DNA from: Cytophagales bacterium
GTDB taxonomy: Bacteria > Bacteroidota > Bacteroidia > Cytophagales > 172606-1
Assembly: GCA_030448185.1 (NCBI GenBank)
Contig: JAUJNL010000009.1
Span: 1 to 64,000, forward strand
Reading direction: 5' to 3'
Length of the DNA: 64,000 nucleotides
Shown: one piece after another, positions 9,782 to 19,660 of the stretch
How positions within the stretch are numbered: the first letter of the stretch is position 1
Layout: each line of letters opens with the position of its first letter
The notes under the pieces: model-generated
What the model was told of the DNA's origin: nothing
The model's database searches: none
What the model saw: the letters and a program-made list of their open reading frames with translations, nothing else
Translations under genes and position numbers: made by a program

Positions 9782-10471
9782 ATGAAAAAAATGAATTTGC
9801 AGAAATTAACCAGAGCAATCTTTCTTTCCGGAATTTTCCTCCTAAGTTGTATGGATACCAGCTTTGCCCAGCAACGGATCAGTATCGGCCCGAGAATTGG
9901 AGTGAACTTAAGTGATATGGTTGGAGATATTAATCATCATAGCATGTATCCCGGCTGGAGCGTAGGTGGGTTTATTATGTACAGTGATATCAATCACTTT
10001 GGTATCTCGGGTGATGTGTTATTCTCCCAGAAAGGTTCAAAATTTGAAAACCGTCCGGAAGTAGTAAATAAGGCCAATGTAATCTCAGACTAAAAGCACC
10101 GGATTAATTATCTTGAAATACCGTGTCTAGCACGTTACTTCTTCAATATATAGGGCCCTGTCCGTCCCAATTTGTTTAGCCGACCATCCCTAGCGTTTTA
10201 AATTGAATGCGAAGAAAAAGAGTATACTCAGAATGAAGTTAAAGTAGCTGATACGGATAACAGTGATCAATTCTCCTCAGCTAACTTAGGCGTTACGGCG
10301 GGAGTAGCCTTAAATTTTCAGGTACTGCCTAGTAAACGCATTCTGATTGATGCCCGCTATACTTACGGTCTTAATGACGTAATGCCAAAAATGAATGGGA
10401 TGCAACGGAATTCTACCATTACCCTAAATGCCGCTTACGGCTTTGGCCTCGGTAAACGGTTTAACAAATAG
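9782..10471 (+). pseudogene. Outer-membrane beta-barrel (porin family, PF13568-like) with three in-frame stops
   Basis: The protein starts with a signal peptide (…CMDTSFAQQ) followed by a barrel repeat typical of small Bacteroidota porin-family proteins: RISIGPRIGVNLSD, GWSVGGFIMY, ISGDVLFSQKGSK. The frame is closed by TAA at 10091, TAG at 10151 and TAA at 10199, yet the same frame continues as RINYLEIPCLARYFFNI, GPVRPNLFSRPSLAF and then a clean last third ending YGFGLGKRFNK with a TAG at 10469-10471. The total of 229 residues is the normal family size and no indel is needed, unlike the other broken genes here. The three lesions lie within 111 bases. I read it as a real, fairly recent pseudogene. 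Confidence 0.8.
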
Positions 10472-10472
10472 T

Positions 10473-10586
10473 TATTGGGTATTAGGTACTCGGCACCGGT
10501 TAATTGATCCTTGGATTAAGAAAAAAGAGCGTTTGGAGAAAACCACTGCTTATATGACCCCGATACCGAGTACCTAATACCCAATA
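10473..10586. repeat. Inverted repeat of the TATTGGGTATTAGGTAC family
   Basis: TATTGGGTATTAGGTACTCG at 10473 is mirrored by its complement ending at 10586, a 21-base perfect inverted repeat with a loop of about 72 bases. It fills the gap between two convergent genes and could act as a bidirectional terminator. Related motifs occur at 33041 and 33415. Confidence 0.8.
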
Positions 10587-10587
10587 C

Positions 10588-11208
10588 CTATTTCAGCGCA
10601 TATACAATGCCCCGGTCCTGCTCCAGTATGGTTAACAGGTGAGCCTCTGCTAAATCAGTCAAAAGTTTCCCGGCACGGCGTTCAGAGACATTAATCAGTT
10701 TAGCATACCGCTTAACGGTAATAAAATCATTGGTTTCCAGGTATTTGAGCAGCATTTTTACGTTAGGTGATTGCAGCAATGCCTTACTCGCTGTTACCGG
10801 TTCCCGGTGGAGTTGCTTCTCCATTGTGCTACCGGCCGGAATGCTCTTGTCGTGCACCCGGATATAGACCTGCCGTTCTCCACTTATATGCCGGACAAAA
10901 TGAGGCTTTTGGTTACTTTCCTCAATTCGAATGAGCAGCACATGCATTTCTTCCTCGTATTGGCTCTCGTACAAAACATCAATAGGGGGACTGCACACGC
11001 TCCCGGCAGCTTGCTCAATTTTACTCATTTCCTCCGCCTCAGAAAGGATGCCGCTTATTTGGCCATCATCTTCCACGCCGATTAATAAAACGCCGCCCCG
11101 GGTATTGGCAAAGGCCGCCAAGGTCCGGGCAATGCGTTGTGCGCTGTCAATTGTGCTTTTAAACTCCAGTGTAATTCCTTCTCCCGCTTCTATCAGTTTT
11201 TTAAGCAT
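10588..11208 (-). CDS. AlbA_2 (Schlafen-type) domain protein with C-terminal winged helix
   Basis: The 206-residue protein opens with LKKLIEAGEGITLEFKSTID and FANTRGGVLLIGVEDDGQISGI, the AlbA_2 / Schlafen AAA_4 signature (about residues 5-120). The C-terminal 60 residues (LLKYLETNDFITVKRYAKLINVSERRAGKLLTDL) look like a winged helix-turn-helix. Such proteins are usually called transcriptional regulators or putative nucleic-acid binding proteins; the substrate and targets are unknown. It is monocistronic and bracketed by repeats on both sides. Confidence 0.85.
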   Translation of the reverse strand: MLKKLIEAGEGITLEFKSTIDSAQRIARTLAAFANTRGGVLLIGVEDDGQISGILSEAEEMSKIEQAAGSVCSPPIDVLYESQYEEEMHVLLIRIEESNQKPHFVRHISGERQVYIRVHDKSIPAGSTMEKQLHREPVTASKALLQSPNVKMLLKYLETNDFITVKRYAKLINVSERRAGKLLTDLAEAHLLTILEQDRGIVYALK

Positions 11209-11225
11209 GGCTTTTATATAAGGGC

Positions 11226-11320
11226 CTCACTCTAAATCACCTCTCCACTAGAGAGGGACTTTAATACTAAGATAGTCTGACTCCTCTTCTCTGGAGGAGA
11301 GGGGCCGGGGGTAAATTGTT
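11226..11320. repeat. Intergenic repeat, GAGAGGG...GGAGAGG family, copy 1
   Basis: A diverged copy of a repeat also found at 42129-42234 and 62375-62480. Shared parts are the GAGAGGGACTTT core, a variable spacer, and a GGAGAGGGG(C/A)CGGGGGT-like end. In this copy the order is the same as in the others, and it could form a CTCTCC/GGAGAG hairpin. Confidence 0.75.
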
Positions 11321-11330
11321 AAAATAGGTA

Positions 11331-12329
11331 CTACCGTAGCGGAATTTGCCCAAACTCAACGGGTGCTTCCCCATTTTTAAACGAGGGCCGGGGACGAAGG
11401 TTCAGTACCTGAAACAGCTCTTTATCCTTGTCCTGTTCCGGATTGGGCGTGGTCAGCAGTTTATCACCGGCAAAGATCGAGTTGGCTCCGGCCAGAAAAC
11501 ACAAAGCCTGTTCTTCAGTATTCATACGGACGCGGCCCGCCGACAAACGAACCATTGCTTTCGGCATAATAATCCGGGCAGTGGCAATCATCCGGACCAT
11601 TTCCCATACGGAAACGCGTTCCTGATCTTCCAGTGGGGTACCCTCTACCGGCACTAAGGCATTTACGGGTACCGACTCCGGGTGCTCAGGCAGATTGGCC
11701 AGTACATGCAGCATTCCAATCCGGTCGTCTTCTGACTCTCCCATCCCAATAATGCCACCCGAACAAACTGAAATGCCGCTTTTTCGGACGTGGTTCAGGG
11801 TGTCCAGCCGGTCGTCATAGGTACGGGTAGTGATTATCTCGTCATAAAACTCCTCGCTGGTATCGAGGTTATGGTTATAGGCATACAAGCCGGCGGTCTT
11901 CAGTTTAAAGGCCTGTTCTTCGGTCAGCATCCCCAAGGTGCAGCATACTTCCATACCCAGTTGGTTTACGCCTTTTACCATATCGAGAACCTTATCGAAA
12001 TCGCGGTTGTCGCGGACTTCCCGCCAGGCGGCGCCCATACAAAACCGGGTACTTCCCCCTTCTTTGGCATTCCGGGCAGCGGTCAAAACCTCCTCTACTT
12101 CCATCAGCTTATGCACTTTTACGTTAGTATGATAGCGTGCCGCCTGGGGGCAATAAGCACAATCTTCCGGGCACCCACCGGTCTTTACGGAAAGCAATGT
12201 ACAAACCTGTACTTCTTGTGGATCATGAAACTGTCGGTGGGCAGAGGCAGCTTGATAGATCAGGTCAAGAATGGGGGAGTGGTATATATGGGAAATTTCC
12301 TCGCGGGTCCAGTTATTGCGGATTTGCAT
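11331..12329 (-). CDS. bioB: Biotin synthase
   Basis: BioB inserts sulfur into dethiobiotin, the final step of biotin synthesis. The 332-residue radical SAM protein has the CPEDCAYC cluster motif (Cys53, 57 and 60, coordinating the 4Fe-4S), the YNHNLDTS motif that includes 2Fe-2S and substrate contacts, [10 protein letters not shown], and the C-terminal LSAGRVRM...[18 protein letters not shown]. No other biotin genes are nearby. Start and length match the family. Confidence 0.97.
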   Translation of the reverse strand: MQIRNNWTREEISHIYHSPILDLIYQAASAHRQFHDPQEVQVCTLLSVKTGGCPEDCAYCPQAARYHTNVKVHKLMEVEEVLTAARNAKEGGSTRFCMGAAWREVRDNRDFDKVLDMVKGVNQLGMEVCCTLGMLTEEQAFKLKTAGLYAYNHNLDTSEEFYDEIITTRTYDDRLDTLNHVRKSGISVCSGGIIGMGESEDDRIGMLHVLANLPEHPESVPVNALVPVEGTPLEDQERVSVWEMVRMIATARIIMPKAMVRLSAGRVRMNTEEQALCFLAGANSIFAGDKLLTTPNPEQDKDKELFQVLNLRPRPSFKNGEAPVEFGQIPLR

Positions 12330-12466
12330 TTTAAAGAAGTTTAGGGTTTTGAGTTTGTAGTTTCCGGTTGAATCTATACAAAAGAGTTGGCTAATAACAT
12401 AGCAAACTCAAACAATACTATGGCTGCTACAGGAAGTATCTGCTCCGAGTAAGCCCAGCAATTGGT

Positions 12467-13164
12467 TTAGGTAGTGTTTGCTACTGTTTGGGTAATTATT
12501 TCCGATAAAGCTTTGGCTTCATTTATCACTTCAGGTGGATACTTATTAAGTTCTAATATTCGGATGGCATTTCTGGTTTTAAGATTACCCGCTTTAAGTT
12601 TATAATCAAAAACAATTTTGTCGTTCTCCACTATTTCAGTAAAGTGATATAGATCAAAAGTATCTTTTAAATATTCTGTTAGCTCTATATCATGGGTAGA
12701 AACAAAAACAATATGCGGCCCTTTATTTAAATACGCAAGCACTGCTTTTCCGGCTGCAATTCGCTCAACGGTATTAGTGCCTTTAAAGATTTCATCCAGC
12801 AAGAACAATGATTGAACTTCAGATTGAGATTCTTCAATCATATCTTTAATGGTAAGTACTTCTTCAAAATAATAGCTCTTTTTGCTTAACAAATCGTCGG
12901 TGATCCGGATAGCCGAAAATACTCTCAGTGGAGGCATTATAAATTCACTGGCAAAACAGGTATCAATGGTTTGGGCAAGGATCGCATTAATACTTCGTCA
13001 AAGTCCAAATCGCGATACGTCTTATCCGAAATAACATGAATGGTGTTTTCCTTAGTACTACTTGTAAAGTATTGTTCAATTTGAGAGAAATTAAAGGTTT
13101 CTTGCTTTGGCTTACCATAGCTGTCTTTCAAAAACGCTTTTACCTTTCTTTTTGACTGCAACAC
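12467..13164 (-). pseudogene. MutS-family ATPase remnant with an internal deletion that removes the P-loop
   Basis: Two frames are joined. The 5' piece (12937-13164) has the N-terminus of the small Bacteroidota MutS-like proteins, ending …KTYRDLDFDEVLMR, then a short nonsense tail. The 3' piece reads, in another frame and continuing upstream of its ORF start, AILAQTIDTCFASEFIMPP, then LRVFSAIRITDDL, the Walker B LFLLDEIFKGTN and STHDIELTEYL, all of which are C-terminal MutS ATPase motifs. The core, clamp and Walker A region that normally lies between is absent. The junction (TTAATGCGATC near 13000) can be read as both LMR and INAI, so a short homology deletion is likely. The result is out of frame and cannot bind ATP. 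Confidence 0.78.
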
Positions 13165-13332
13165 TTCTTTTTAATTTTCACAGTACAATGGAATAAAAAC
13201 CACTTTGACTTTTCCTGTCATTCCCTCTGAGAATAACAATGAAAATGAAGCATACTACCTCCTTCAAATCCAAACCATAAATTCGAAACCTTCAATTACG
13301 ATCTCGAAATTAGACAAATATAGGCTGGTTAA

Positions 13333-13365
13333 ACAAAAACCCCCAAAGCTAGAGGACTTTGGGGG
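13333..13365 (-). terminator. Terminator after sppA
   Basis: CCCCCAAAG...CTTTGGGGG hairpin; on the minus strand it is followed by TTTTTG, 26 bases after the sppA stop. Confidence 0.8.
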
Positions 13366-13390
13366 CATAGTATAGAAAGAAATTGAAATG

Positions 13391-15160
13391 TTAGTCGAGC
13401 CGGATATCAAACGGCATCCGGGCTTGTATACCCTGCAGGTATTGCAGATCACGAACCTGCTTCACGTAAGGTGTTAGGATGCCAAACTGACGTTCCATTA
13501 CCCGGTCTTCCTCTTCATCACTCCACTGCGATAATATTTCTTCCGCAAATGATTTCTGCTCAGGCAGGTACCGCACCCGGTAGTCTCCATCCTTTAATTT
13601 CGCCGCCTTTGCCGCAATTTTAATCGCTTCATCCAGTCCACCTAATATGTCTACCAAACCATTTTGCTTGGCTTCTGCTCCGGACCACACCCGGCCGGAA
13701 GCAATTTTAAGCAATGCTTCTTGTGACATATCCCGTCCGGCCGCGGCCTTTTTAGTGAAATCATCGTAGCCTTTTTCGATCTCCTGCTGAATTACCTTCC
13801 GCTCAAACTCAGTCAGAGGCCGGGTCGGCAAGCCCAAATCAGCGTAGGCATTGGTTTTCACCCCGTCTACCGTTATCCCCAGTTTGTTCTTCAGAAAATC
13901 TTCGACATTGAATAGAACTCCAAAAATACCAATAGAGCCCGTGATGGTATTGGGATGTGCTACAATCGTATCGCAGGCCATAGCCATATAATAGCCGCCC
14001 GAAGCTGCTACGTCTGACATAGAAGCAATGACCGGCTTTACTTTTTTAGCCAGCATCACCTCACGCCACATTACATCGGAAGCTAATTTGCTGCCGCCGG
14101 GAGAGTTAATACGGAGCACAATGGCTTTTACTCTGTCGTCCACGCGAGCCCTGCGAATCGCTTCAGCAATTTTATCCGAGCCAATCACATCATTACCGCC
14201 TTTGCCGCTCTGAATGCTGCCAGAAGCCACAATTACGGCAATACGCCGGCTAATATCGCCTTCCTTCACGTGCTTCTCCGCCTTCAGGTATTTACTCAGC
14301 CCGATAAATTTCAACTTCTTCTTGGTATCCAGACCCAGTTTCTTCTTGATTACCGCTTCCACTTGGTCGTAGTAGCCAACGTTGGTCACCAGCTTATATT
14401 TCAAGGCGTCTTCCGGCTGGCGGATCAGCAGCGAATCGGCCAGCCGGTTCAGTTCAGATACGGACAGATTACGGGCTTTGGCAATATTGCTGAAAGAGTG
14501 GTTGTTAATAGAGCTCAGGAAAGACCTGGTCTGTAACTCATTGGCTTCGCTCATGTCTTCGCGGAAGAAGGGTTCCACGGCACTTTTGTATTCGCCCACC
14601 CGGAATATTTCGGGCTTGATATCTAATTTCTCGAAAGTGCCTTTCAGAAAAGTGATCTGGGACGACAGGCCATTCAACTCCAGAGCCCCATCGGGGTTCA
14701 GAAAAATCTGATCTGCTACGGAAGCCAGGTAGTAGCCTTTCTCACTGTACACCTCACCGTAAGCAATCACCCACTTTTTGGACCGTTTAAAGTCGAGCAA
14801 AGCCGTGCGGATTTCTTCCAGGGAGGCATACCCCGCATCCAGCGTCATATTTACATCCAGATAGATTCCTTTAATACTAGGATCTAGCTTGGCATTGGCG
14901 ATTGCCTGACGAATCTGAACCAATCCCATTCCGCTGTTATCCGGGCCAAAAGGAATATCAAGTTCATCAAAAGGATTGTCCTGCGCCCTTTCCACCACCG
15001 GCTCGTCAAAACTCAGCTTCAATACGGAATTTTCTTCCACCGCTACCGGCTTATCAGAAGATGCCGCCGATCCAATACCAATGAGAATAAAAAGCATCAG
15101 AAAGAAAAATACAACCAGTCCTACAACGGTTGCGAGTACAAACTTCAGAAATTGTAACAT
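13391..15160 (-). CDS. sppA: Signal peptide peptidase SppA, 67K type
   Basis: The 589-residue serine protease has one N-terminal membrane anchor (about residues 5-33) and two tandem S49 domains, as in the long SppA form. The C-terminal repeat holds SDVAASGGYYMAMACDTIVAHPNTITGSIGIFG with the nucleophilic Ser in ASGG; the general-base Lys is expected in the N-terminal repeat. SppA degrades signal peptides left in the inner membrane after secretion. The gene is divergent from folK, and the sppA-folK pairing is common in Bacteroidota. Its own terminator follows. Confidence 0.95.
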   Translation of the reverse strand: MLQFLKFVLATVVGLVVFFFLMLFILIGIGSAASSDKPVAVEENSVLKLSFDEPVVERAQDNPFDELDIPFGPDNSGMGLVQIRQAIANAKLDPSIKGIYLDVNMTLDAGYASLEEIRTALLDFKRSKKWVIAYGEVYSEKGYYLASVADQIFLNPDGALELNGLSSQITFLKGTFEKLDIKPEIFRVGEYKSAVEPFFREDMSEANELQTRSFLSSINNHSFSNIAKARNLSVSELNRLADSLLIRQPEDALKYKLVTNVGYYDQVEAVIKKKLGLDTKKKLKFIGLSKYLKAEKHVKEGDISRRIAVIVASGSIQSGKGGNDVIGSDKIAEAIRRARVDDRVKAIVLRINSPGGSKLASDVMWREVMLAKKVKPVIASMSDVAASGGYYMAMACDTIVAHPNTITGSIGIFGVLFNVEDFLKNKLGITVDGVKTNAYADLGLPTRPLTEFERKVIQQEIEKGYDDFTKKAAAGRDMSQEALLKIASGRVWSGAEAKQNGLVDILGGLDEAIKIAAKAAKLKDGDYRVRYLPEQKSFAEEILSQWSDEEEDRVMERQFGILTPYVKQVRDLQYLQGIQARMPFDIRLD

Positions 15161-15264
15161 AACGATTAATGAGCGTAATTTTAGAGCAAAGAAAAATAGA
15201 AGTAAGGAGATGAATATACAATATATTCCGTAATTCGAGCTTTAAAGGGCAATCTTCTTACATT

Positions 15265-15410
15265 GAAGCTGTTTAGACTTTTCGAGAAGGAGGTTAAAAT
15301 GGTATTGAGGATACAACTTTCGTCGGTTATGAGAATAGTTCTCAAAACCGACACTTATCGGACAAAACCCTATCCGAAATGTACTCTTTTAGAAAAGGCT
15401 AAACAGCTTC
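15265..15410. repeat. Nested inverted repeat in the sppA-folK gap
   Basis: An outer pair GAAGCTGTTTAGACTTTTC (15265-15283) and GAAAAGGCTAAACAGCTTC (15392-15410) matches at 18 of 19 positions. Inside are a GTCGGTT-TGAGAA / TTCTCA-AACCGAC hairpin (15322-15352) and a small TCGGA/TCCGA hairpin. It resembles a structured RNA leader for folK or a non-coding mobile repeat. No clear target duplication is seen. Confidence 0.6.
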
Positions 15411-15459
15411 TTTATTAAATGTACCAAACAGTTCTCTCAATTTTGTTTTTTTTACACGA

Positions 15460-15951
15460 ATGGCGCATACAGCCTGCTTACTGCTTGGCACCAATTTGGG
15501 TGACCGGAACGAAAATCTGCTGACCGCCAGAACGGCCTTAGCGAAGGAAACCGGAAAAATAAAGGTGGTTTCAGCCATTTATGAAACTGCCGCCTGGGGT
15601 ATCACCGATCAGCCGCCTTTCTGGAACCAGGTACTGCTGCTTCGCACCCCCCTCACTCCGGAAGCATTGCTGCGGCAGATACACGTAGTTGAGCTGGCTA
15701 CCGGCCGGGAGCGGCAGACACGCTGGGCAGCCCGCACGCTGGATATTGATATTCTGTATTATGACTCGGCCATACTGGAAACGGATTCTCTGACCATACC
15801 TCATCCGCAGATTCCCTTCCGCCGGTTTACCTTGGTGCCTCTGGCCGAAACCATTCCCGACTATATTCATCCCGTTTTACAAAAGACCAATCAGGAGTTG
15901 CTTTTTGCCTGTACCGACCCACTCGAAGTACGCAAGCTGGACGAGGTTTAG
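15460..15951 (+). CDS. folK: 2-amino-4-hydroxy-6-hydroxymethyldihydropteridine pyrophosphokinase
   Basis: FolK transfers pyrophosphate from ATP to the pterin in folate synthesis. The 163-residue protein has the opening LLLGTNLGDRNENL, the YETAAWG loop, FWNQVLLL, the RQTRWAARTLDIDILYY catalytic signature (Asp pair binding Mg) and IPHPQIPFRRFTLVPLAE. Length matches the family. It has its own terminator and no partner folate genes nearby. Confidence 0.96.
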   Translation: MAHTACLLLGTNLGDRNENLLTARTALAKETGKIKVVSAIYETAAWGITDQPPFWNQVLLLRTPLTPEALLRQIHVVELATGRERQTRWAARTLDIDILYYDSAILETDSLTIPHPQIPFRRFTLVPLAETIPDYIHPVLQKTNQELLFACTDPLEVRKLDEV

Positions 15952-15954
15952 TGA

Positions 15955-16004
15955 ATACAAACAAAACTGGTAAGCTACCCTAGCCCTACCAGTTTTGTTT
16001 GTAT
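15955..16004. terminator. Bidirectional terminator between folK and the CapD-like gene
   Basis: An 18-base perfect inverted repeat (ATACAAACAAAACTGGTA and its complement) with a 14-base loop, starting 4 bases after the folK stop. Confidence 0.8.
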
Positions 16005-16057
16005 CTATAACTGCAATACCGCTTAATCAATCAGGTCCCATCGCAGAGGTCATACTA

Positions 16058-17994
16058 TCAGGATTGCTCCGGCTCGGAAATCTTGTCCAGCCGTTCATAT
16101 ATTGAATTGTTGCTTACGTACTCAGGTACAATTCGCTTCATTTTCACAATGACTGAGTCGTTATCCTGTAAAGTCAGCAGGTGCTGCAACTCATTGAGAT
16201 GCTGCTGAATAAGGGTAAAATCGTATTCGCGCACCTTAGCAATCATGATCTGCGGATGGTGGGTAGGAATGGTGTTTTCCTCGTCACTCAGCAGTTCTTC
16301 ATACAGCTTTTCGCCAGGGCGCAAACCGGTGAATACTAATTGAATGTCTTTGCCCAGGGTTAAACCCGACAGACGAATCATTTTCTTGGCCAGATCCACA
16401 ATCCTGATCGGTTTCCCCATATCGAAGAGATAAATCTCACCTCCACTACCCATACTACCTGCTTCCAGCACCAACTGACACGCTTCGGGAATGGTCATGA
16501 AATAACGGGTAATTTCCGGGTGGGTCACCGTAACGGGTCCACCTCCCATAATCTGCTTCTGAAAACGGGGAATTACGGAGCCATTACTACCTAATACGTT
16601 ACCAAAACGGGTAGTAATAAAGCGGGTGTGAGGCAGTATCTCATGCTGTTGCCGGCTGGCCAGTTCAAAATTCAGCGCCTGAATATAGATCTCCGCAATG
16701 CGTTTGGAGGCTCCCATCACACTGGTCGGGTTTACGGCCTTGTCCGTGGAGATCATCACAAATTTATCAGCATGATAATGGGCTGCCAGGTCGGCCACTA
16801 TTTTAGTACCAATGATATTGGTTAGTACGGCTTCTGCCGGGTTTTCCTCCATTACGGGCACGTGTTTGTAGGCGGCGGCGTGAAACACGATGTCCGGCTT
16901 ATACTTCCGGAAAATTTTTCCCATCCTTTCAATATTGGTAATGTTGCAAAGGATGGTCCGGAAGTAAAAATTATGTGATTTTTCGGCTAACTCCAGTTCC
17001 AGGTCGTAGGTAGCTGATTCGGCCTGGTCTACCAAAATAAGCTTCTCGGGCCGGAATATAATTATCTGCCTGGCCAGCTCACTCCCGATTGATCCGGCGG
17101 CACCGGTAATAAGTACCGTTTTTCCTTCAATATTTTCCTTAATCAGGGTTTTATCCAGGTGAATAGGTAGGCGGCCCAGTACATCCTCAATATTGACATC
17201 TTTAATCTGCTTAAGGCTAAGCTCCCCATTGATCCATTTATGCACCGGCGGAATATTACGGACCTGTACATTATACGCCAGACACAAATCAATGATCTCT
17301 TTCTTACGATCCGGAGTAATTTCCTGAATGGCAATAATCAGAATTTCAACTTTCTTCTGCTTGATCAGCCTATGCAGTACTTCCGGAGTGTTCTGTAAAA
17401 TATTCACTCCGTCGATCCGGTTACCCGCCTTTGAAGTGTCATCATCCACAAAGGCAATAACATTCAGGTGGGTATCTTTATCCTGCGAAATAGTACGCTT
17501 GGTAATTACTCCCGCCTCACCAGCACCGTAAATGATGACGTTAATTTTCTCACTTTGCTGATTTTTCCATTCCAGATAAATCGTTTTCACCAGTATCCGG
17601 AAGGCTCCCATTCCCAGCATTGACACGCAGTAGTCAATAATGAGGATGGAAACCGGAATGAAGTAGGTATTAAGGAAATACTGGTAAAAGCCATTAATCG
17701 CAAAAAGACCAGCAGATTGAAAGTCAATGCCTGAAAAATACGTAAGGCATCTTCCACACTGGTGTAGCGGATAATGCCGGCATAACTCTGGGTAACCAGG
17801 AAAAATATAATTTTACTGCCGATGATACAGGCAAGCAAAGCCAGAAATTCTGACCAGATTATCTCTTCCCACTCAAAATTAAATCGTAATGCATAAGCGA
17901 TGAGGAAGGAGAAAATACATGTAATAATATCAATTTGGAGTACCGTCCACCTGGGTATTACCTTAATTAAATGAAAAAGATTAAAATACTTCAT
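16058..17994 (-). CDS. Nucleoside-diphosphate sugar 4,6-dehydratase, CapD/WbpM family, frameshifted
   Basis: Two overlapping ORFs make one membrane-bound polysaccharide biosynthesis protein of about 645 residues. The N-terminal part has about four membrane helices. A CoA-binding-like Rossmann domain (NVIIYGAGEAGVITKR) follows, then the extended SDR domain with VLITGAAGSIGSELARQI, HAAAYKHVPVMEENP, STDKAVNPTSVMGASKRIAE and RFGNVLGSNGSVIPRF. Adding one base to the A5 run at 17702-17706 joins FNLLVF to FAINGFYQYFLNTYF and restores the family N-terminus. The enzyme dehydrates UDP-sugars (UDP-GlcNAc type) for capsule or O-antigen precursors. No other polysaccharide genes are in the window. Confidence 0.9.
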
Positions 17995-18028
17995 ACCTGT
18001 TTTTGATCAAAGCACTACTCTCCGGATG

Positions 18029-18130
18029 AATGGTAAATGTTGAATGCTGAATTATTACATGGTCAAATTGTTAGATGGTCATAAGGTTCAAAGCAGGAGT
18101 CTAACAATGTAACCATCTAACAATTCAGCA
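18029..18130. repeat. Intergenic repeat with AACAATT arms, copy 1
   Basis: AAATTGTTAGATGGT and ACCATCTAACAATT form an inverted repeat around ATAAGGTTCAAAGCAGGAGT. The central 26 bases recur inverted at 23647-23672 with one change. See the finding on this repeat family. Confidence 0.7.
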
Positions 18131-18168
18131 ATACCCCATGAGAATTTAGCATTTAAAATGTACCATTG

Positions 18169-19045
18169 TCAACTATTCCACCTGCGCAGTAGTGACTTCT
18201 GCATTAATTTTTTTACTAGTCCTTGTAAAACTTTACCCGGGCCACATTCAATGAAAGTATCTGCTCCATCACCAATCATATGCTCAATCGTCTGGGTCCA
18301 TCGCACCGGGGCAGTTAATTGGGCTATTAGGTTAGCTTTAATAGTTTCGGTATCCGTAGCTGGCAATGCATTGACATTTTGATATACCGGACAACTCGGT
18401 TGGCGAAACACCGTGTTTCTAATGGCTACTGCTAATTCTTCACGGGCAGGCTCCATTAATGGCGAGTGAAATGCGCCGCCAACCGGCAGCGGTAGTACCC
18501 GCTTGGCACCAGCTTCCTTTAGCTTGATTCCTGCCTCTTCTACTCCTTTAAAAGAGCCGGATATTACCAATTGGCCGGGACAGTTATAATTAGCGGCTAC
18601 GACTATTTCACTTATTTGCGCACATACTTGTTCAACCACGTCATCGCCAAGTCCTAAAACGGCAGCCATAGTAGAAGGATTCATTTCGCAGGCTTTTTGC
18701 ATGGCAGCAGCCCGTTGGGATACCAACCGGAGTGCATCCTCAAATTGCAGTACGCCATTGGCTACCAGCGCGGAAAACTCTCCGAGGGAATGCCCGGCTA
18801 CCATATCAGGGGCAAATTCGGGGCAATACTGGCCAGAATAACAGAGTGCAGAAATATAGCAGGTTGGGTAACGTTGGTTTGTTTCAATTGTTCATCAGTG
18901 CCGCTAAACATGGCATCTGTGATGCGAAAGCCAAGAATCTCATTCCCTCGTTCAAACAATTCTTTTGCCTTAGCTGACTGCTCATAGATATTTTTGCCCA
19001 TTCCCACAAATTGGGAACCTTGGCCGGGAAAACATATGCCTTCAT
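18169..19045 (-). CDS. fabD: Malonyl CoA-ACP transacylase FabD, with two single-base frameshifts
   Basis: FabD loads malonate onto acyl carrier protein for fatty acid synthesis. Corrected, the protein is about 292 residues. Reading from the ATG at 19043-19045, MKAYVF joins FPGQGSQFVGMGKNIYEQ once the A4 run at 19029-19032 (T-run on the coding strand) gains a base. VILASIAPEFAPDMVAGHSLGEFSALVA is restored by one base at the GGGG run 18820-18823. The GHSLGE nucleophile motif, the Arg of QRAAAMQ and FHSPLMEPA (catalytic His) are all present. Both lesions are one-base deficits in homopolymers in an essential gene, so base-call error is the likely cause. Confidence 0.93.
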
Positions 19046-19133
19046 CTATAATTTCTGAAATTTTACTGCTGCAAAGTAGCCCATTAATCCCCGCAATACC
19101 AACTTTCCTTAGCTTGCTGCATCTTCACCTCTA

Positions 19134-19526
19134 TTATACCTGAAACCGCTGCTCAAGTTCTGGAGTGGGTATCCGGCAGGTTTCACTTTGCCCAAAAATC
19201 CGGTAACGGTTACGCGCCACATAGTTATAGAAGACATCGCGGATAAAAGCAGGAATCACCTTAAATATACTAAGTAAAGGCCAGAAGCCGCGTAAATGCC
19301 TGACAATTTCCAGAACAGCTCCCGAACGGGTGAAAATTTTCCCTTCTTGAATCAATACGATTGAATTCAGTGCTGCATCATCTATTCCAAAGGGCCGCAG
19401 CAGTTCCCGCGCCTTTTCTGACTGTAGCGGCACAAACCGGAAACGCCCTCCAGGATCACGGTCAATGATGAAATTGACAACACCATTGCACAAGTTACAG
19501 ACACCATCGAAAAGTATTATGCTCAT
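19134..19526 (-). CDS. DCC family (DUF393) thiol-disulfide oxidoreductase-like protein
   Basis: The 130-residue protein begins MSIILFDGVCNLCNGVVNFII, the DxxCxxC motif that names the DCC family, followed by RFVPLQSEKARELL and a hydrophobic stretch GFWPLLSIFKVIPAFIRD. I start at ATG 19526 because the upstream 13 codons of the track ORF do not fit the family. Members are predicted thioredoxin-like redox proteins; the substrate is unknown. Monocistronic. Confidence 0.88.
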   Translation of the reverse strand: MSIILFDGVCNLCNGVVNFIIDRDPGGRFRFVPLQSEKARELLRPFGIDDAALNSIVLIQEGKIFTRSGAVLEIVRHLRGFWPLLSIFKVIPAFIRDVFYNYVARNRYRIFGQSETCRIPTPELEQRFQV

Positions 19527-19660
19527 ATAGGTTTTTATAGGTACTACCAAACAACACATAACCAACGCCGGAAGGTTTCTGGAACCCGTTGACGTTGGTT
19601 ATGAGTAGCTGTTAATTATTAGCTGTCAGCCTACAGCCTAGTGTTTTAAAACACGAATAG

